A DNA stretch of 64,000 bases from Pisolithus tinctorius (GCA_024663395.1 JANFAH010000008.1:2108001-2172000); one strand, 5' to 3'; shown: positions 1 through 12,800, numbered from the stretch's first letter. Notes: a model not told the origin generated them from the letters alone. Made by a program: numbers and translations.

Positions 1-202
1 CCTCTCATCCGACCTCTGACCTCTGACCTCCGACTCCGACTCCTACCTCAGCCTCCGAAACTTTCCTTCATACCCCTCCGCTCACTGTTCGTCAAATATC
101 TCGCCACCCAGTGGTCGGATTCGCTTCGGACTTTGACCACTGTACTCCGCAGCCCAACCCGCTCCAACTCCGCCCTAAGAAGGAGCCAGGGGTGTTGTCC
201 GA
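1..202. other. Unassigned pyrimidine-rich sequence left of truncated gypsy A
   Basis: Rich in repeated CTCTGACCTC/CGACTCC-like words. No coding sequence or recognisable element. Homology to gypsy pol begins abruptly near base 203, so this is either flanking DNA or part of another LTR. The words resemble the C/T-rich solo LTR at 36338-37298, but I could not align them. Confidence 0.4.
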
Positions 203-2727
203 CTTTGACACAAGTGGTTGGTGATGCCTTTCGGTCTTACCAATGCCCCAGCCACCTTGCAGTGGTTTGTCAATTCAATCTTTGCAGATATGCTAGATGT
301 CTGTGTCGTCGTCTACCTCGACGACATTTTAATCTACTCCGGAGATGAGTCATCACATAAGCAGCACGTCTGGGAGGTTCTTCGCTGGCTCTGGTTGCAT
401 GGCCTGTATGCCAAACTGGAGAAGTGCGAGTTCCACTCGGACTCTGTGGAATACTTGGGTTACCACTTGTCCCCTGCTGGCCTTACCATGTCTTCAGAAA
501 AAGTCAAAGCTATCTGCGACTGGCCTGAGCCCCGGAAGGTAAAGGACATTCAGTCCTTCCTGGGTTTCGCCAATTTCTATCACTGGTTCATTTTTAACTA
601 CTCAGATATAGTGGTACCTCTAACCCGGTTGACACACATAGGTGCTCCCTGGAACTTTTCTGAGGAGTGCTGCCAGTCTTTCAACAAACTCAAGCAGGCC
701 TTCACCACTGCCCTGGTCCTAACTCACTTTTCCCTGGAAGCTCCTATTACTGTCGAGACTGATGCTTCTGATTATGCCATAGCTGGTATTTTGTCCATCA
801 CCGGTGGTGATGGTCAAATCCGGCCAGTCGCATTTTATTCTTGTACCCTAACAGCCCCAGAGCTAAATTATGACACCCATGATAAGGAATTACTCACGAT
901 CTTCGAGGCATTTCAGACATGGCAGCATTACTTAGAAGGCTCTGCAGTACCGGTCAATGTTGTCACTGATCACAAGAACCTGGAGTACTTCTCCACCTCA
1001 AAGGTTTTAACCTGGCGCCAGGTGCGCTGGTCTGAGTTCTTGTCACAGTTCAATATGGTTATCCGGTTCAGACCCAGTAAACTCGGTGCTAAGCCTGATG
1101 CCTTAACTAGACGATGGGATGTCTACCCCAAAGAGGGGGATAGCAACTATGCCCGGGTCAACCCACAGAATCTCAGACTGGTCTTCACGCAGGAACAGCT
1201 AGCCACCTCCCTGCATGCCACCTACCTTGAGTACCCAGTCCTACATGCTGTTGCACTGATGGACATGGAGAAGCTACACAATGATATTCTCTCAGCCCTA
1301 CCCTCAGACCCAGTCGCCTAAGTCCGGTTCTCAGACACATCAGATTCGCAGTGGTCAGTTGATGACACCAGCTTCCTCTGTCTAGATGAAAGAATCTATG
1401 TACCAGACTCTAATGACCTTCGCCTTCATGCCTTGAGGTTTAAACATGACCATCCCTTGTCTGGCCACTTCGGCCAAAACAGAACTCTAGAGCTCATCCA
1501 GCACGAATACACTTGGCCTGGCCTAAGGACATTTGTCAAGGACTATGTCCGGTCTTGTACTACCTGTGCCTGGGCCAAAGTACCCCACCACCGGCCTTAT
1601 GGCCTACTCAAACAACTCCCAGTTCCAGAGAAGCCATGGAATTCCATCTTGATGGATTTCATGGAACAACTCCCGGCCTCAACTGGCTTTACTGCCATCC
1701 TCGTCATGGTCGACCGGCTCTCAAAGCAAGCCATCTTCATACCTACTCACGACACCATCACAGCCCCTGAGCTCACCAAGCTCTTCCTCATGCATGTATT
1801 CTCTAAGCATGGTGTACCGGCCCATGTAACCTCAGACCGGGGATCAGAGTTCATGTCCCACTTCTTCCAGTCTCTAGGTAAAGCTCTAGACATGCATCTA
1901 CATTTCACCTCCAGGTATCACCCAGAGGGGGATGGTCAGACAGAGTGCACCAACCAGACGCTTGGACAGTATCTCTGGGTCTACTGCAACTATCAGCAGG
2001 ACAACTGGGCCGAACTACTACCGCTAGCTGAGTTTGCCTACAACAACACACCCAGCGCTACAACTGGGGTATCACCCTTCTTCGCTAATAAGGGTTACCA
2101 CCCTAATATATCAGTCTTCCCTGAGCACGACCTCACATCTAACCAGGCTTGTGATTATGTGGTAGACTTAGATTCACTGCACCAGTACCTATGTGAGAAA
2201 TGGCTCTCGCCCAGCAACACTACCAAGGACTGGCAGATGCTAAGCGCATGCTGGCCCCGGACTTCAAAGTGGGCGACAATGTCTATGTAAAAGCCAAGTA
2301 CTTCCAGTCGACCCAGCCCTCCAAGAAACTGAGCAAGAAGAACCTTGGGCCCTATCCCGTAATAGCCCAGGCCAGCTCTCACTCATTCACCCTGCATTTA
2401 CCAGACTCTATGCACACTGTACATCCGGTCTTCCACATATCCCAACTCGAACCGGCCATTCCAAACACCATACCCAACCGGTCTCAACCTCCACCCCCAC
2501 CAGCAGATGTCGATGGCGACTTAGAATTCAAAGTAGCAGAGATACTCGATTCGAAGGTTGACCGACACAGAAAGTGTTTGTTGCAGTACCTGGTCCAGTG
2601 GACCGGTTATGAGGGAACTGACGAAGAAACTACCTGGGTACTAGCAACAGAGCTGGACAACGCTTCAGAACTCATCCAAGAGTATCATGACCAGTACCCA
2701 GACAAACCCGGTCCTTTCAAGAAGTAA
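203..2727 (+). pseudogene. pol: Gypsy A pol fragment: RT (C-term), RNase H, integrase, chromodomain
   Basis: Starts within RT at the KWLVMPFGLTNAPAT block and keeps the catalytic YLDD box (VVVYLDDILIYSG, near 308-345). RNase H follows (TDASDYAIAG, then YDTHDKELL). Next come the integrase HHCC finger, the DDE core with SDRGSEF, a GPYPVI linker and a chromodomain (YLVQWTGYEGTDEETTW, near 2587-2638). Two lesions are visible against Gypsy-1: a TAA at 1319-1321 replacing a glutamine codon, and a one-base deletion near 2196 that separates integrase from the chromodomain frame. The N-terminal half is absent. Not functional as it stands. Confidence 0.9.
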
Positions 2728-2911
2728 CATAGAACCAGTCTCAAGTTTTCCTTTCCCTTATCTGTTTCTCCTATCTCGTAGTTACTATGTCTTGATCCCT
2801 CTTACTTTTCTTTTATTTGTCCTTTCTTTCACACCTTAGAACCAGAACTGGGCATTGACATTGGCAACTATACACATACAAGAAAAAATGGCACTCTACA
2901 CGTGCATGACC

Positions 2912-3956
2912 TCAGATCTGGGACCCAGCAGAACAGGCACCGGCCTGGTCACCTGACTCAGACCAGGACCGGCTGTCCTCCTCTTCCTCCCTCAGCCCCT
3001 CCAACTCATCGTCAAGCCCCTCGATGTCCCTGTCCTCCTCACCAGTGGTGTCCCAGTCTGAAGGCATGTCCAGCACCAAGAACTCGAAGTGTTCTTCGAC
3101 GTAGGTCTCGTAGGACCAGGCGAACTGGTAAAAGTTCCTTGAGACCTCCCTTTGGGCTGCCATTAGGCTGACCATGTTGTCAGCCATGCACTCCACCACC
3201 TTGATCAGGCGCTCCATCTGATCGCCAGTGACAGGACCAGCCCTGGCCTCAGCACCGGTCTTCTTCGTCGAAGGCCCCTCCTCCACATCATCCTCCTTGT
3301 CACCAGCACCCTCGAGCACCTTAGCAGATGGGCGCTGCAACCTCTTCTTCTTCTCACTGGCATGTGGGGACATTACATCAGCCTTCCTCTTACCCTTGTC
3401 AGCACCCGAGCCAGCTCCCTGACCGGCCTCACCTTCGACCGGCCACCAGCAACACTCCTTGAGTTTGTTACACCGGTTACAGGCCAGGCGCTTCTTCTTG
3501 CCATCGGTGTTGTGCAGACAGGTCGTGTTTGTCTGAGCACAACGAAGACACCTGGGAGGTGGTCAACCAGTCAACTACCAGTCACTTGGTCAATACTCAC
3601 CGGGGGTTCATCACCTCCACGTTTGAACCAGCCCTGGCCAAACTACCCACCAGGGTGTCTGCCTGCTGGCTCTCCTCCGCCTTTCTGGCTTCTTCAGCCT
3701 TGTGTGTGGCCTCTACTCTCTGCACCTCAGCCTCTGTGCACACCCTCTCCTCTTCGAGCTGGGCTTGCTCCTGCCTCTCAGCCTCCAACTGGGCTTCCTC
3801 CTGTGCCTTCGCCTTGTGCCTCTTGCACTCAGCCAGCTTTCCCTGGATGGCCTCATTGTCGTCATCACTGCCCACCTGCAGCTCTTCGCTCGTTGCCTGG
3901 GTCAGGTCAGGTAGGAGTTCTTGGTTGTAGGGTGTTCTGGACCGGTGAATAGACAT
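2912..3956 (-). CDS. Antisense accessory ORF of gypsy A: coiled coil + Zn2Cys6 protein (spliced, intact)
   Basis: Lies between pol and the 3' LTR on the strand opposite to pol. Model: exon 1 is 3956-3601, a 49-nt intron is 3600-3552 (GTGAGT donor, CCCAG acceptor), and exon 2 is 3551-2912, giving an uninterrupted 331-residue protein. Exon 1 encodes a charged E/A/Q-rich coiled coil. Immediately after the splice comes C-x2-C-x6-C-x12-C-x2-C-x6-C (residues 120-153), an exact fungal binuclear-zinc cluster spacing. A basic KKKR/KGKRK linker, an amphipathic helix (GDQMERLIKVVECMADN) and an acidic tail rich in E/D follow. I chose the ATG at 3956 because it aligns with the starts of the related ORFs at 15505 and 44027. 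A DNA-binding or Gag-modulating role is inference. The ORF is intact although its pol is broken. Confidence 0.75.
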
Positions 3957-4073
3957 GTTGAGGTGAAGAACCAAACCTGGGGTGAACCGGCCTTAAGTCC
4001 ACTGGTTTTCAAGGTCAGACACAAAACTTTTGATCTCAGCATTGTCCTCATTGGAGCCTTGTGGGCTCAGCTC

Positions 4074-4087
4074 CAAGAGGGGGATAC
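4074..4087 (+). promoter_or_regulatory. Polypurine tract of gypsy A
   Basis: A purine-rich run ending GAGGGGGATAC directly abuts the TGTCA start of the LTR. The same GAGGGGGATAC motif abuts the 3' LTRs of copies D (15385 side) and Gypsy-1 (43907-43920, complementary strand), which supports plus-strand priming here. Confidence 0.75.
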
Positions 4088-4674
4088 TGTCATGACCATG
4101 CCCAGACCACCCCAGACCAGCTCTACCCCAGTCTCGACTGGTCTTGTTCAACCCTTGCCCTGGTCCCAGCCTTAACCCTTCAACCCAGAAACATGTTAGC
4201 TCGCATGGCACTGCAAGGCAGTGCCTAGTCGAGTTGTCCCCTCAGTTAGTACTGGGCCAGTGTAACACCCAGCCCAGCCACATGTCCTGCCCCAGTTCCC
4301 AGTAATCCCTTGTTCATAGTCTTTGCTTGATAAGATTCTTTGTAACATTACTTACCAATATGTTTACCAATCATTGCTGTACCGGCGCAGACCAGTCTCT
4401 GGTGCTACATTACACTTAGGTTACTTCTAGTATTTAAGCCATAGGATAATCTGTTCTAGCCTCAGTCTGAAATCAAACTAGTTCTTGTCTTAACCCAGTC
4501 TCTCTTGTCCTCTGTCTTCTGCCTCTCAACTGGACTATGGCCCATGCAAGGGAATGGCACTGCATCCTCAGTCGCTAAGTCCAATAGTCCAAAAACCTTA
4601 GTATCTCATATTACCCTCTGACCCCTGGCCGGACTCCAGACCGGCCTTGGACTGGTGAAGACCCGGACTTAACA
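4088..4674 (+). repeat. 3' LTR of gypsy A (587 bp)
   Basis: Begins TGTCATGACC and ends CTTAACA. It contains a TATTTAA box at 4431-4437 and, 33 nt downstream, AGTCTGAAAT (4464-4473). That decamer is the presumed start of the transcript in this family and matches the self-priming word described for Gypsy-1. NLR1 homology resumes at the next base. Confidence 0.75.
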
Positions 4675-5905
4675 GTTTTCTCCTGTCTGACCACTACATG
4701 TGTCATTCTATGACTTCCTCATTGACCCTGCATGGAGTCAGATATACTTTGTTGGTGAACCCAATATGTACAACCTTGCATTCACCTCATTGCAGATTCT
4801 TTTGAATGACCTGCATTTCAATATATGTGGACTCGAAAGTTCATACTTCAGTAACTCCAAGGTTGCTGATTTGGAAAAGAGCATCAAGGAAAACATTCCA
4901 CCCCATCTATCTTACTCATTCAGGTTCTGGGCCCAATATCTGGAGATGACAGTATTTGACTTGGCACTTGCAAAATTGGTGGAGGTGGTGGTTAGAAGTG
5001 AAAAGCTACTCTTCTGGATAGAGGCTCTAAACCTTCTTGGTGTGTTGGGAGTTGCGACAGATGCTCTTGGGTGCACTGTGAGGTGGCTGGTTGTGAGTAT
5101 TGAGTTTTCACATCTGATATCAACTAATGTGAAGTCAAAGACACAAAGTGGTTTTGAAGAGACCATAGCATTGGCACAAGATGAGATCAAGTTCATTCAC
5201 AACTTTAGCAGTGCAATCTCACACAGTGCTCCACACCTTTACATCTCTGCACTGCCATTCACCCCTTTGAAAACCATGGTAGCAAAAATGCTCATGCCAA
5301 AATTCTCATCCCTTGTTCAAGTTGCTCATGGAGGACTTGAAGATTGGCCAGCTGTCCAGCTTTACTTACAGGGGCACAGTGATGAAGTCAGGTCAGTTGC
5401 ATTCTCCCCTGATGGGAAGAGGATTGTCTCAGGCTTGTTGGACAACACTGTGAGGGTCTGGGATGCTGAGAGAGGTGTGCAAATCAGCAGCCCTCTTGAG
5501 GGGCATACTTGGTCAGTCACCTCAGTTGCATTCTCCCCTGATAGGAAGAGGATTGTCTCAGGCTCTTGGGACTGCACTGCAAGGATCTGGGATGCTGAGA
5601 GAGGTGTCCAAATTGGCAGCCCTCTTGAGGGGCATACACAGTCAGTCACCTCAGTTGCATTCTCCCTGATGGGAAGAGGATTGTCTCAGGCTCAGAGGAC
5701 AACACTGTGAGGGTCTGGGATGCTGAGAGAGGTATGCAAATTGGCAGCCCTCTTGAGGGGCATACAGAGCCAGTTGACTCAGTTGCATTCTCCCCTGATG
5801 GGAAGAGGATGGTCTCAGGCTCTTGGGATAAGACTGTGAGGGTCTGGGATGCTGGAAGAGGTGTCCAAATTGGTAGCCCTCTTAAGGGGCATGCAGAGGT
5901 ATTCA
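4675..5905 (+). pseudogene. NLR1: NACHT-WD40 gene remnant (linker domain and WD40 repeats)
   Basis: Encodes the helical region that follows NACHT in agaricomycete NWD proteins (SFYDFLIDP, then FNICGLESSYF, IPPHLSYS) and WD40 units of about 43 residues (SVAFSPDGKRIVSGS...VRVWDAERGVQIGSPLEGHT). The NACHT end was removed by gypsy A. The 3' end is fused to gypsy B near 5905 after the last unit. One base is missing in a CCCC run near 5665, shifting the frame, and a TGA occurs just before FYDFL. The WD40 units are almost identical to each other at the DNA level. Proteins of this class are thought to act in non-self recognition; this copy is dead. Confidence 0.85.
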
Positions 5906-8220
5906 TCAAAGTGATGAGTCCACTGACCCCTCAACTATCTGAATTAGAGAACTCATGGGTAATGCACAACCCAGACAACTCTCATGATATTGAGAACCCA
6001 TTCAATTGAGTGTACATTGATGGCAAGATGCCCTCAATGAGAGAACTTGACAAGGATGTTCCTCTTGATCCTTGGGTAGCCTTAGCAGCTATGAATGAAT
6101 TCCTGGAGAATATCCAGGAACAATGGAGGGACTATGGGTACAGAACCAAAAGCTTCCATAACAATGGGATAGACCCAGGTGAGCATCATGCCAATATGAT
6201 AGAGCATATCAGGCAAGCACTTGCAATTGAGAACCTTGAGGAGCAAACTAGTAGGGCTAGCAGCCCAGACACTAGGGCAGCAACAAAGAGGGAAGTGGTA
6301 ACTTCTCCTGCTCTGCAGGATGGACCTGCCTCAAGAGAAATTTATACAAATGAATGAGAACATCATTCAACACTGGGGTACTTAACACCAGGAAGGCTAC
6401 CAACAGGGCAAAGCTTTAGTGCCCTGGTCAGAAGTAGAAGCAACAAGAGCAGCCTTGCTCCTAGCATGCCAAATTGACCGGTGTATCTGTCTGGGTGAAA
6501 CTCAAACATCATTTGCCATATGTATGGAACTAGGAGAGGAACAGCTATTCTCCATCAGATGGCATGAGACCATGCTATTGTGGCAAGGAACACAGTCAGA
6601 GGTGGACCTCTGGAAGATGGAGGGCCCCTTGATGATGATGGAGATAGTGATGGGGAGGATTGGAATCCCCCACAAAGGAGCAATAGTCATGGATGTCCCT
6701 ATTGGGGAAGAGGGAATGGACTGCCAGGAGATGGCTCCCCTGAAGCAAGGAATCATGGGGGAGGCCCACCAGGAGGTGGTTTCCCTGGAGGAGATCTCCC
6801 CCCTGATGACAAAGATGATGATGATCATTATGGTCATGGAGGTCATAGGGGAGGCTCTGCAAGAGGTCAGGGAAACTGACCTAATTATTTGAGGGGATTC
6901 ACCCCAGGAAATACAAGATATATCGACTTCATGCAAAACAGGTATGCTCAGCATATCTGGGAGCAAGTGGGCCAGCCCACAGGACAATTGGGACCTGAGG
7001 TCAAAGCCATGGGTGTCCCAAAGCCATGGAAATATAAAGTCCAGGACAACCTCAAGGAGTTCAACAACTGGCTAGGACAGTTACTCAAGTACTTCTGTAC
7101 ATTCAAAGTGACAGGCCCAGACTGTGATGTGGACAGGGTACTGTACACCTATGCATACTTGGAGGGGTTAGCCTCCCAATGGTATGACCAGGAGGTTGAA
7201 TCCCCTAATAGGCAGGTTAGGGACTGGTCCTTTGAGGACTTGATCTGTGGACTCTTCAAATGATTTGTCCATGAAGCATCTGCACAGAACAAGGCTGATC
7301 AATTCAACCACTGTAGGTGTTTTTCTGCTAGTGGTACTTAGAATTTTGCTTTTTGGTTGCTAAGTCAGCCCTACCCAGTACTCAGTGTAGTTAGTTTTTT
7401 TACAAAAACAATAGACAAGTTACCCTAAGATGAGAGACGAGTTCAAGCAGGTTGTTCCCTGCACCAAGACAGCCTTAGAAGCCTTCAGACAACTACCAGG
7501 ATCCAGTCCCAGGTTATAGAAGCCCCTTTGGCCTACTCCTCCCCTCAGATATCCCTACTTTCCTCAGCTACTTCTCCTCTTCATTCAAATCCCTTTCCTA
7601 CACTGCACTAGATATGAACATGAGAAAGGAGCTCTCATGTTCTACAATGACCTGAAACATTGTGTGCACTGCATGGTGCAACCTCTGAATGATTACTCAT
7701 TCTGGAGGAAATTCTTGTGTGGATTACCACATACAATAATCAAAAGTATATTTGAAGCTTGCAGAATTTCCACTGAGCACTCAACAATTGAGGAGATCCT
7801 CAAAGAAGTGTGCTGCATGGAAATGGTGCAAAAAGCCATAAGTATGCATATGAGATTGAGCCACACCAACTCTGGAGGGAAATCTTCCCAAGGATGAAGT
7901 GGTTTGTACCCACACAGGAGGAAGAGTGATCATAACCCTTCAATGAACAAGAACTTTAAGTACATAAAGAAAGGGGACACCCTTTATTGACGAAAGACAA
8001 ATCCCCCTTCAAAGGGGAATAAATTCCTAAAGAGGGATGGCTTGGACCATCAATCTTGTCAGAAAGAGCAGAATTGCTCATATGATAAGGGGAAGCAACC
8101 CTAAAAATTCCTAACAGGTATCACCTGCTACAATTGCAACAGAGATGGCCACATGGCACTGAATTGTCCCCTTCCTCACAAGGATAAGAGCAAAGCTGTG
8201 GCTATATGCAGTTGACATCT
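5906..8220 (+). pseudogene. gag: Gypsy B gag
   Basis: The reading frame runs from about 5906 and is punctuated by TGA codons (for example 6355, 6478, 6493, 6888, 7261). It has a glycine/proline/aspartate-rich stretch (GGGPPGGGFPGGDLPPDD, near 6750-6800). A capsid-like helical domain follows (KYKVQDNLKEFNNWLGQLLKYF, near 7030-7090) with LEGLASQWYD. The frame resumes after the insertion at 7317-7611 with MVQPLNDYSFWRKFLCGLP. A retroviral-type zinc knuckle CYNCNRDGHMALNC (C-x2-C-x4-H-x4-C) lies near 8126-8167. Domain order is typical of agaricomycete gypsy gag. Confidence 0.85.
7317..7611 (-). repeat. 295-bp insertion in gypsy B gag, inverted LTR-derived sequence with GT...AG ends
   Basis: It interrupts the gag frame between an ...NHC(R) block and YEHEKGALMFY. 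Its plus-strand ends are GT and AG and it is flanked by TAG on both sides. Read on the minus strand it matches, imperfectly, the 3' LTR-like region of the same element at 13630-13955: GGCAAGTTACC-like, GCTTTTT and AGCCCCTTTGG words occur in the same order, continuing into a GGGGAGGAG purine tract. It is probably a relic of another copy. Whether it is spliced as an intron is unknown. Confidence 0.55.
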
Positions 8221-9841
8221 GAGAGGATGCAGAGCATGAACATGCATGCATAGGGACAAGGTAGAAGAAGTACCAAACAACCCTGGTGAAGATGAGGTAG
8301 TACAGCTGTATGAGGGAAATACAGAGGTTGCCCCTGAAAATACAGAGTCAGCAGAACCTGACAAACTTATCAATACCTTCAAGACATACTCAGAGGTAGA
8401 TGAGGAAGATGAGCTGGTGGCATACTTTGGTGCAATGGACCCTGAAGATGAACCTCTTGAGGAAGAGGTGGTCTATTGTGTGTCAATATGTGCAGAAGTT
8501 CTTGAAGGGCAGGTGCCCTCTGAGGGTGAGGTCCCAATGCTAGAGGATGATCCTCTGATATGAGAAGATGATCCCAGTGATGATGTTCCATGAACTGAGG
8601 ACTGATTGACTGGATCTACCCCTGACATGGTATGAGATACTGAGCAATGGGATTGGTTGGACCTATATGGAGCCATACATGAGTCCACATGTGATGAGTG
8701 TAGTCACTGCATGGATCATGTAGCTGAGGGGCTACTGAACAGTAATCCATCTCTAGTCAGGGTTCTTGCAAATAATGAGATTCATGCTTGACAAGAGTAT
8801 GAAAGGGGTAGGGAAGATGGAAGGTGTGCTCTGATGGAGACACCAAACCTTAGTGCCTGGTGCACTAGGATGGCCCTTCACCTACTGGTGTATTGCCTCC
8901 AGTGTATGGAAGGACATTGAAGGGATGCCCTTCAAGAGATATCGATAGCATGTGAAGATGTGCATTGCATGGCTCAACCCCAATTAACATTGAATGAACC
9001 CTTGGGGAATGCTATGATTGACCTACAACTGCAGAGTGTCATGGCCCCCAATGTCCAAATATACCTGGATGCAGTGGTAATTGAAACACCATGGGGAATG
9101 GTATGGATAAATAAAGATGGGACAGTAGAGCACTTGCCTACCTCCTGAGAAGAGGACAATATAGTAAGAAGTGCATCACTCAGAATAAGTGAGGATGAGA
9201 TGGATCTAGACCCTTGTCAAGCAGAATGACCTGAAGTCACAGGGGGGACCTGGACTTGGTCACCAGTTTATGGAGTGACTCACTCCAAGCATTGTCCTGA
9301 ATGCCAACAATGCAGGGAACACATTGATGAGGCCATAGCTGAGGAATATACCTCACTCACCATTGCACTGCAGTTCCATATGCAACTTGTGTTCTGTGAG
9401 TACAATAGGGGCTGGGAAGACTGTGACCATGCCCAAATGGAGGGGCATGGCCTGAACATCAATCACACTCAGTGTGCAATATGTGTGATGGCTAGTTGCA
9501 TCAAGTCCCTCGAAGCACAATGAGTACAAGCATTGTGTGATATCCAATGCATGCACACAGCTGCACAGAACAGGAATGATATTCCTGAGGAGCTGTATGA
9601 TCAGCTCCATATGACTGAACATTGCATAAGTCATCCTAACCCAAATAACAATGAAGTCAGGATATACCCTGATGATATGGTGGTGGAAACACCACACAGA
9701 GACATAATTATCAAAGGAAATCACATCCACAATAACCCATGTATGGCTGCAATGGATTTGCAACCAATAGCAAAGCCACTGACACATGCTTTTCAGAATG
9801 CAATGCATACTAAGCAGGAAGTGGGAACCCACCTGTGAATC
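8221..9841 (+). pseudogene. Gypsy B gag-pol linker region, acidic
   Basis: One broken frame rich in E and D (for example YSEVDEEDELVAYFGAMDPEDEP near 8390-8460), followed by cysteine/histidine pairs such as HCPECQQCREH near 9290-9330. About eight in-frame TGA stops. Relatives of this gypsy clade have a long, poorly conserved spacer between the zinc knuckle and protease. I recognise no specific domain. Confidence 0.6.
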
Positions 9842-12800
9842 ATGCCAGAATTGCACATGTGTGTAACAGTAGATACCATCATAAATGGCTGTAAAGCCTA
9901 CACAATGATTGACACTGGAAGCACTGGCAACTTTGTGAGCCCAGCCTTTGCCAAGGTCATGAAGATGAAAGTGTTTCCACTTGATCAGCAGCTTATGCTG
10001 CAATTGGGCTGCATAGGTAGCCAATTGAAAATTACAAATGGAGGACTTTCCATGATAAAGATGGGCCACCATCAGACTGACTGTTATTTCAAATGTGGCT
10101 AATATTGATTGCTATAACTGTATTCTAGGAATCCCATTCCTTAGGCAGTGTAAAGTAGTGCTCAACTTTGCTGAAAAGTCAATGATGATTGCAGGTGAGA
10201 AGGTCCTCATGCTCACAGAGCCTGAGGTCGCCAGAGAGGGGTGCCCATGCCCCCCTAACACCACCACCTCCTTGAGCAAATGACTAGCATGCCATGCAAG
10301 GCTGTCACAGCCTTGTGAGGGCTTGCTGGGGGGAGGGCAGTTAGAGTTGAAAAGTGAGCCTACACTTGCAGTAATAAAACCAATACAAAAAAGAGGATTG
10401 GGGGATAAAGAGATACCTTGCCTAAGGGAGTGATGGTTTGAAAAGTTTAGATGAAGGTTTGAAGGTGTTGAACCAAAATTACCTCCCTTATGGGATGTAA
10501 ACCACAGGATTCCCCTGATCAATGAGGACAAGCAGTACTTGTACCACTTGCCTCGTTGCACTGATGTGCTGAAGCAACAGTTGTGAGATAAAATCTGTTG
10601 GTACACAGATGCAGAGTGGTGGGTGCTGAAAAGCATCCCACAAGCCACCTATGCTGTGTATACCAAAGAAGAATGGCAAACTACAAACAGTAGTTGACTG
10701 TCATAAAAGAAATGAAAACACAATAAGGGATGTAACTCCCTTCCCTGATCAGGACCAGATCAGGATGGACATTGTGAGAGCAAAGTATCACTCAAAGATT
10801 GACTTGTTGAATGCATATGAGCAGGTATGCATTGGGCCTGAAGATGTATGGAAGACAGCCTTCTCAATGATTTATGGCACTTTTATAAGCCAAGTCATGC
10901 AGCAGGGGGATTGTAACACCCCTGCAACATTTCAATGCCTTATGACTGTGATCTTTAGAGATTACATAGGACATTTTGTATATGTCTACCTCAATGATAC
11001 ATTTGTCTACAGTGGTACACTGGAGGAGCATGAGCAGTACTTCCAGATAGTGTTTGAAACACTATGTCAGGCTGACTTCTTTCTTGAAAGGGAGAAGTGT
11101 GACTTATATGCTGAGAAACTCAACTGCCTTGGGCATGTAATTGATGCCAAGGGCATGCATGCAGATAGAGACAAGATGTCTCAAATTAGGAACTGGAGGG
11201 TACCTAAGTCACTCAATGAGGTTCAATGGTTTGTTGGTCTCATAGAATACCTGGCACAGTTTATGCCAGATATTTTGGCATACATGACACCACTAACTGG
11301 GATACAAAGGAATGGACATCCATTCCTGTGGAGGGAAATCCACAACTGATGCTTCCAGATGATTAAGGACCTGGCTTGCAAGTACCCAGTAGTGCAGCTG
11401 ATAGACCCAAGGAAGGAAGAGCCAATATGGCTTGTCTGTGATGCATCACTCTATGGAGTAGGTGCACTGTATGGGCAAGGACCTGAATGGAAGACCTGCC
11501 AACCAGCAGGCTTCATGTTGAAAAAGTGGAGCAATGCTCAACAAAACTATAGGACCTTTGAGAAAGAGACCCTTGTGATAATGGAAGCTTTACTGAAATG
11601 GGAGGATAAACTACTTAGGTTTAAGTTCATGATAGTGACAGACCATGAGGCACTGGGATACCTCAAAACCCAATGAAAACTGTTGAGCTGACAGGTCTGG
11701 TGGATAGATTATATGTCATGCTTTGATGCAAACATAGTATATGCCAAAGGCTCTGGGAACTGAGTGGCAGATTGCCTATCCTGCTACTACAAGGAGGAAG
11801 GAAGAGACAATGTCTCCAATGAGAATGTTGAGTGAGCAAATGCTGACATATGCCAGGACCCAGAGGGAGATGACCTCCCTCAGGACAGATGGCAAGAGCT
11901 GAGACTATCAGTGATGGAAGAGCAGGGAGGAACTCTTTGTAAGAGTAAGTGGCTAAAGGAAAAATGGGAGAACCACATCCTGGAGGCTCAGGAGATGGCC
12001 TTGGCTGCAGAAAGGAACAATGAGGAAACCCCTCTCACAATTGCAGAGGAGGATCCATTGATATTCAAATCTGCTGAGGCCTCATGAACCCTGCCAATAA
12101 CCTATGGAGATGTGCCAGAATTCCTGGATGCCATCCATAAGGGATACAAAAATGAGCCCACACTCATGGGGATACTAGCACAACCATCACATCACCCTCA
12201 ATTTGAGGAGAGAGATGGTCTGCTTTACATGAAAAATCATGGGGGAGAGGAAGTACTGTGCCTTCCACATGCAAAGTACAAGAATGATGACATAATTGCA
12301 TGGGTCATAGAGCAGGTGCACAGGACACTGGGACATTTTGGATCCCAGAGAACAGTGGATTACATCTGCAGGTGGTACTGGTGGCCAAAACTTGGTTGAG
12401 AAGTGGACAGGTTCTGCAGAATCTGCCCCATATGTCAGACAATGAAGGCAAACAATCAGCAGCCTCCAGGATTACTGCACAGTCTACCCATGCCAAGATG
12501 ACCATGGGGGTTGATAGCAATGGACTTTGTGGGACCATTCCCACTGAGCAAAGGGTATGACTACCTGTGGGTAGTCCAATGCTCTCTGATGTCCATGATA
12601 CACCTGATACAGGTGAAGATGATGGTGCAAGCTTCAGAACTTGCATGGATATTCATAAAAGAAGTAGCCCACTTGCATGGGCTACCAGAGACAATTGTCT
12701 TGGACAGAGATGCAAAATTTATGTTGACATTCTGGTGTGAGATGCACAGAATGCTAGGAGAAAAGCTCCTAATGTCAACTGCATTTCACCCACAGACAGA

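Larger units (their letters stand above)
203..4674 (+). mobile_element. Truncated Ty3/gypsy chromovirus copy A (marY1-like), 3' portion
   Basis: Order on the plus strand: C-terminal half of RT, RNase H, integrase and chromodomain; then an antisense spliced ORF (2912-3956); a purine tract ending GAGGGGGATAC at 4087; and a 587-bp LTR (4088-4674) with TGTCA...AACA ends. Gag, protease and the first half of RT are missing. The right end lies inside NLR1, whose homology resumes at 4675. Compared with the complete relative Gypsy-1 (43382-50933), order and sequence are the same, so this is an old, truncated member of that family. Confidence 0.85.
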
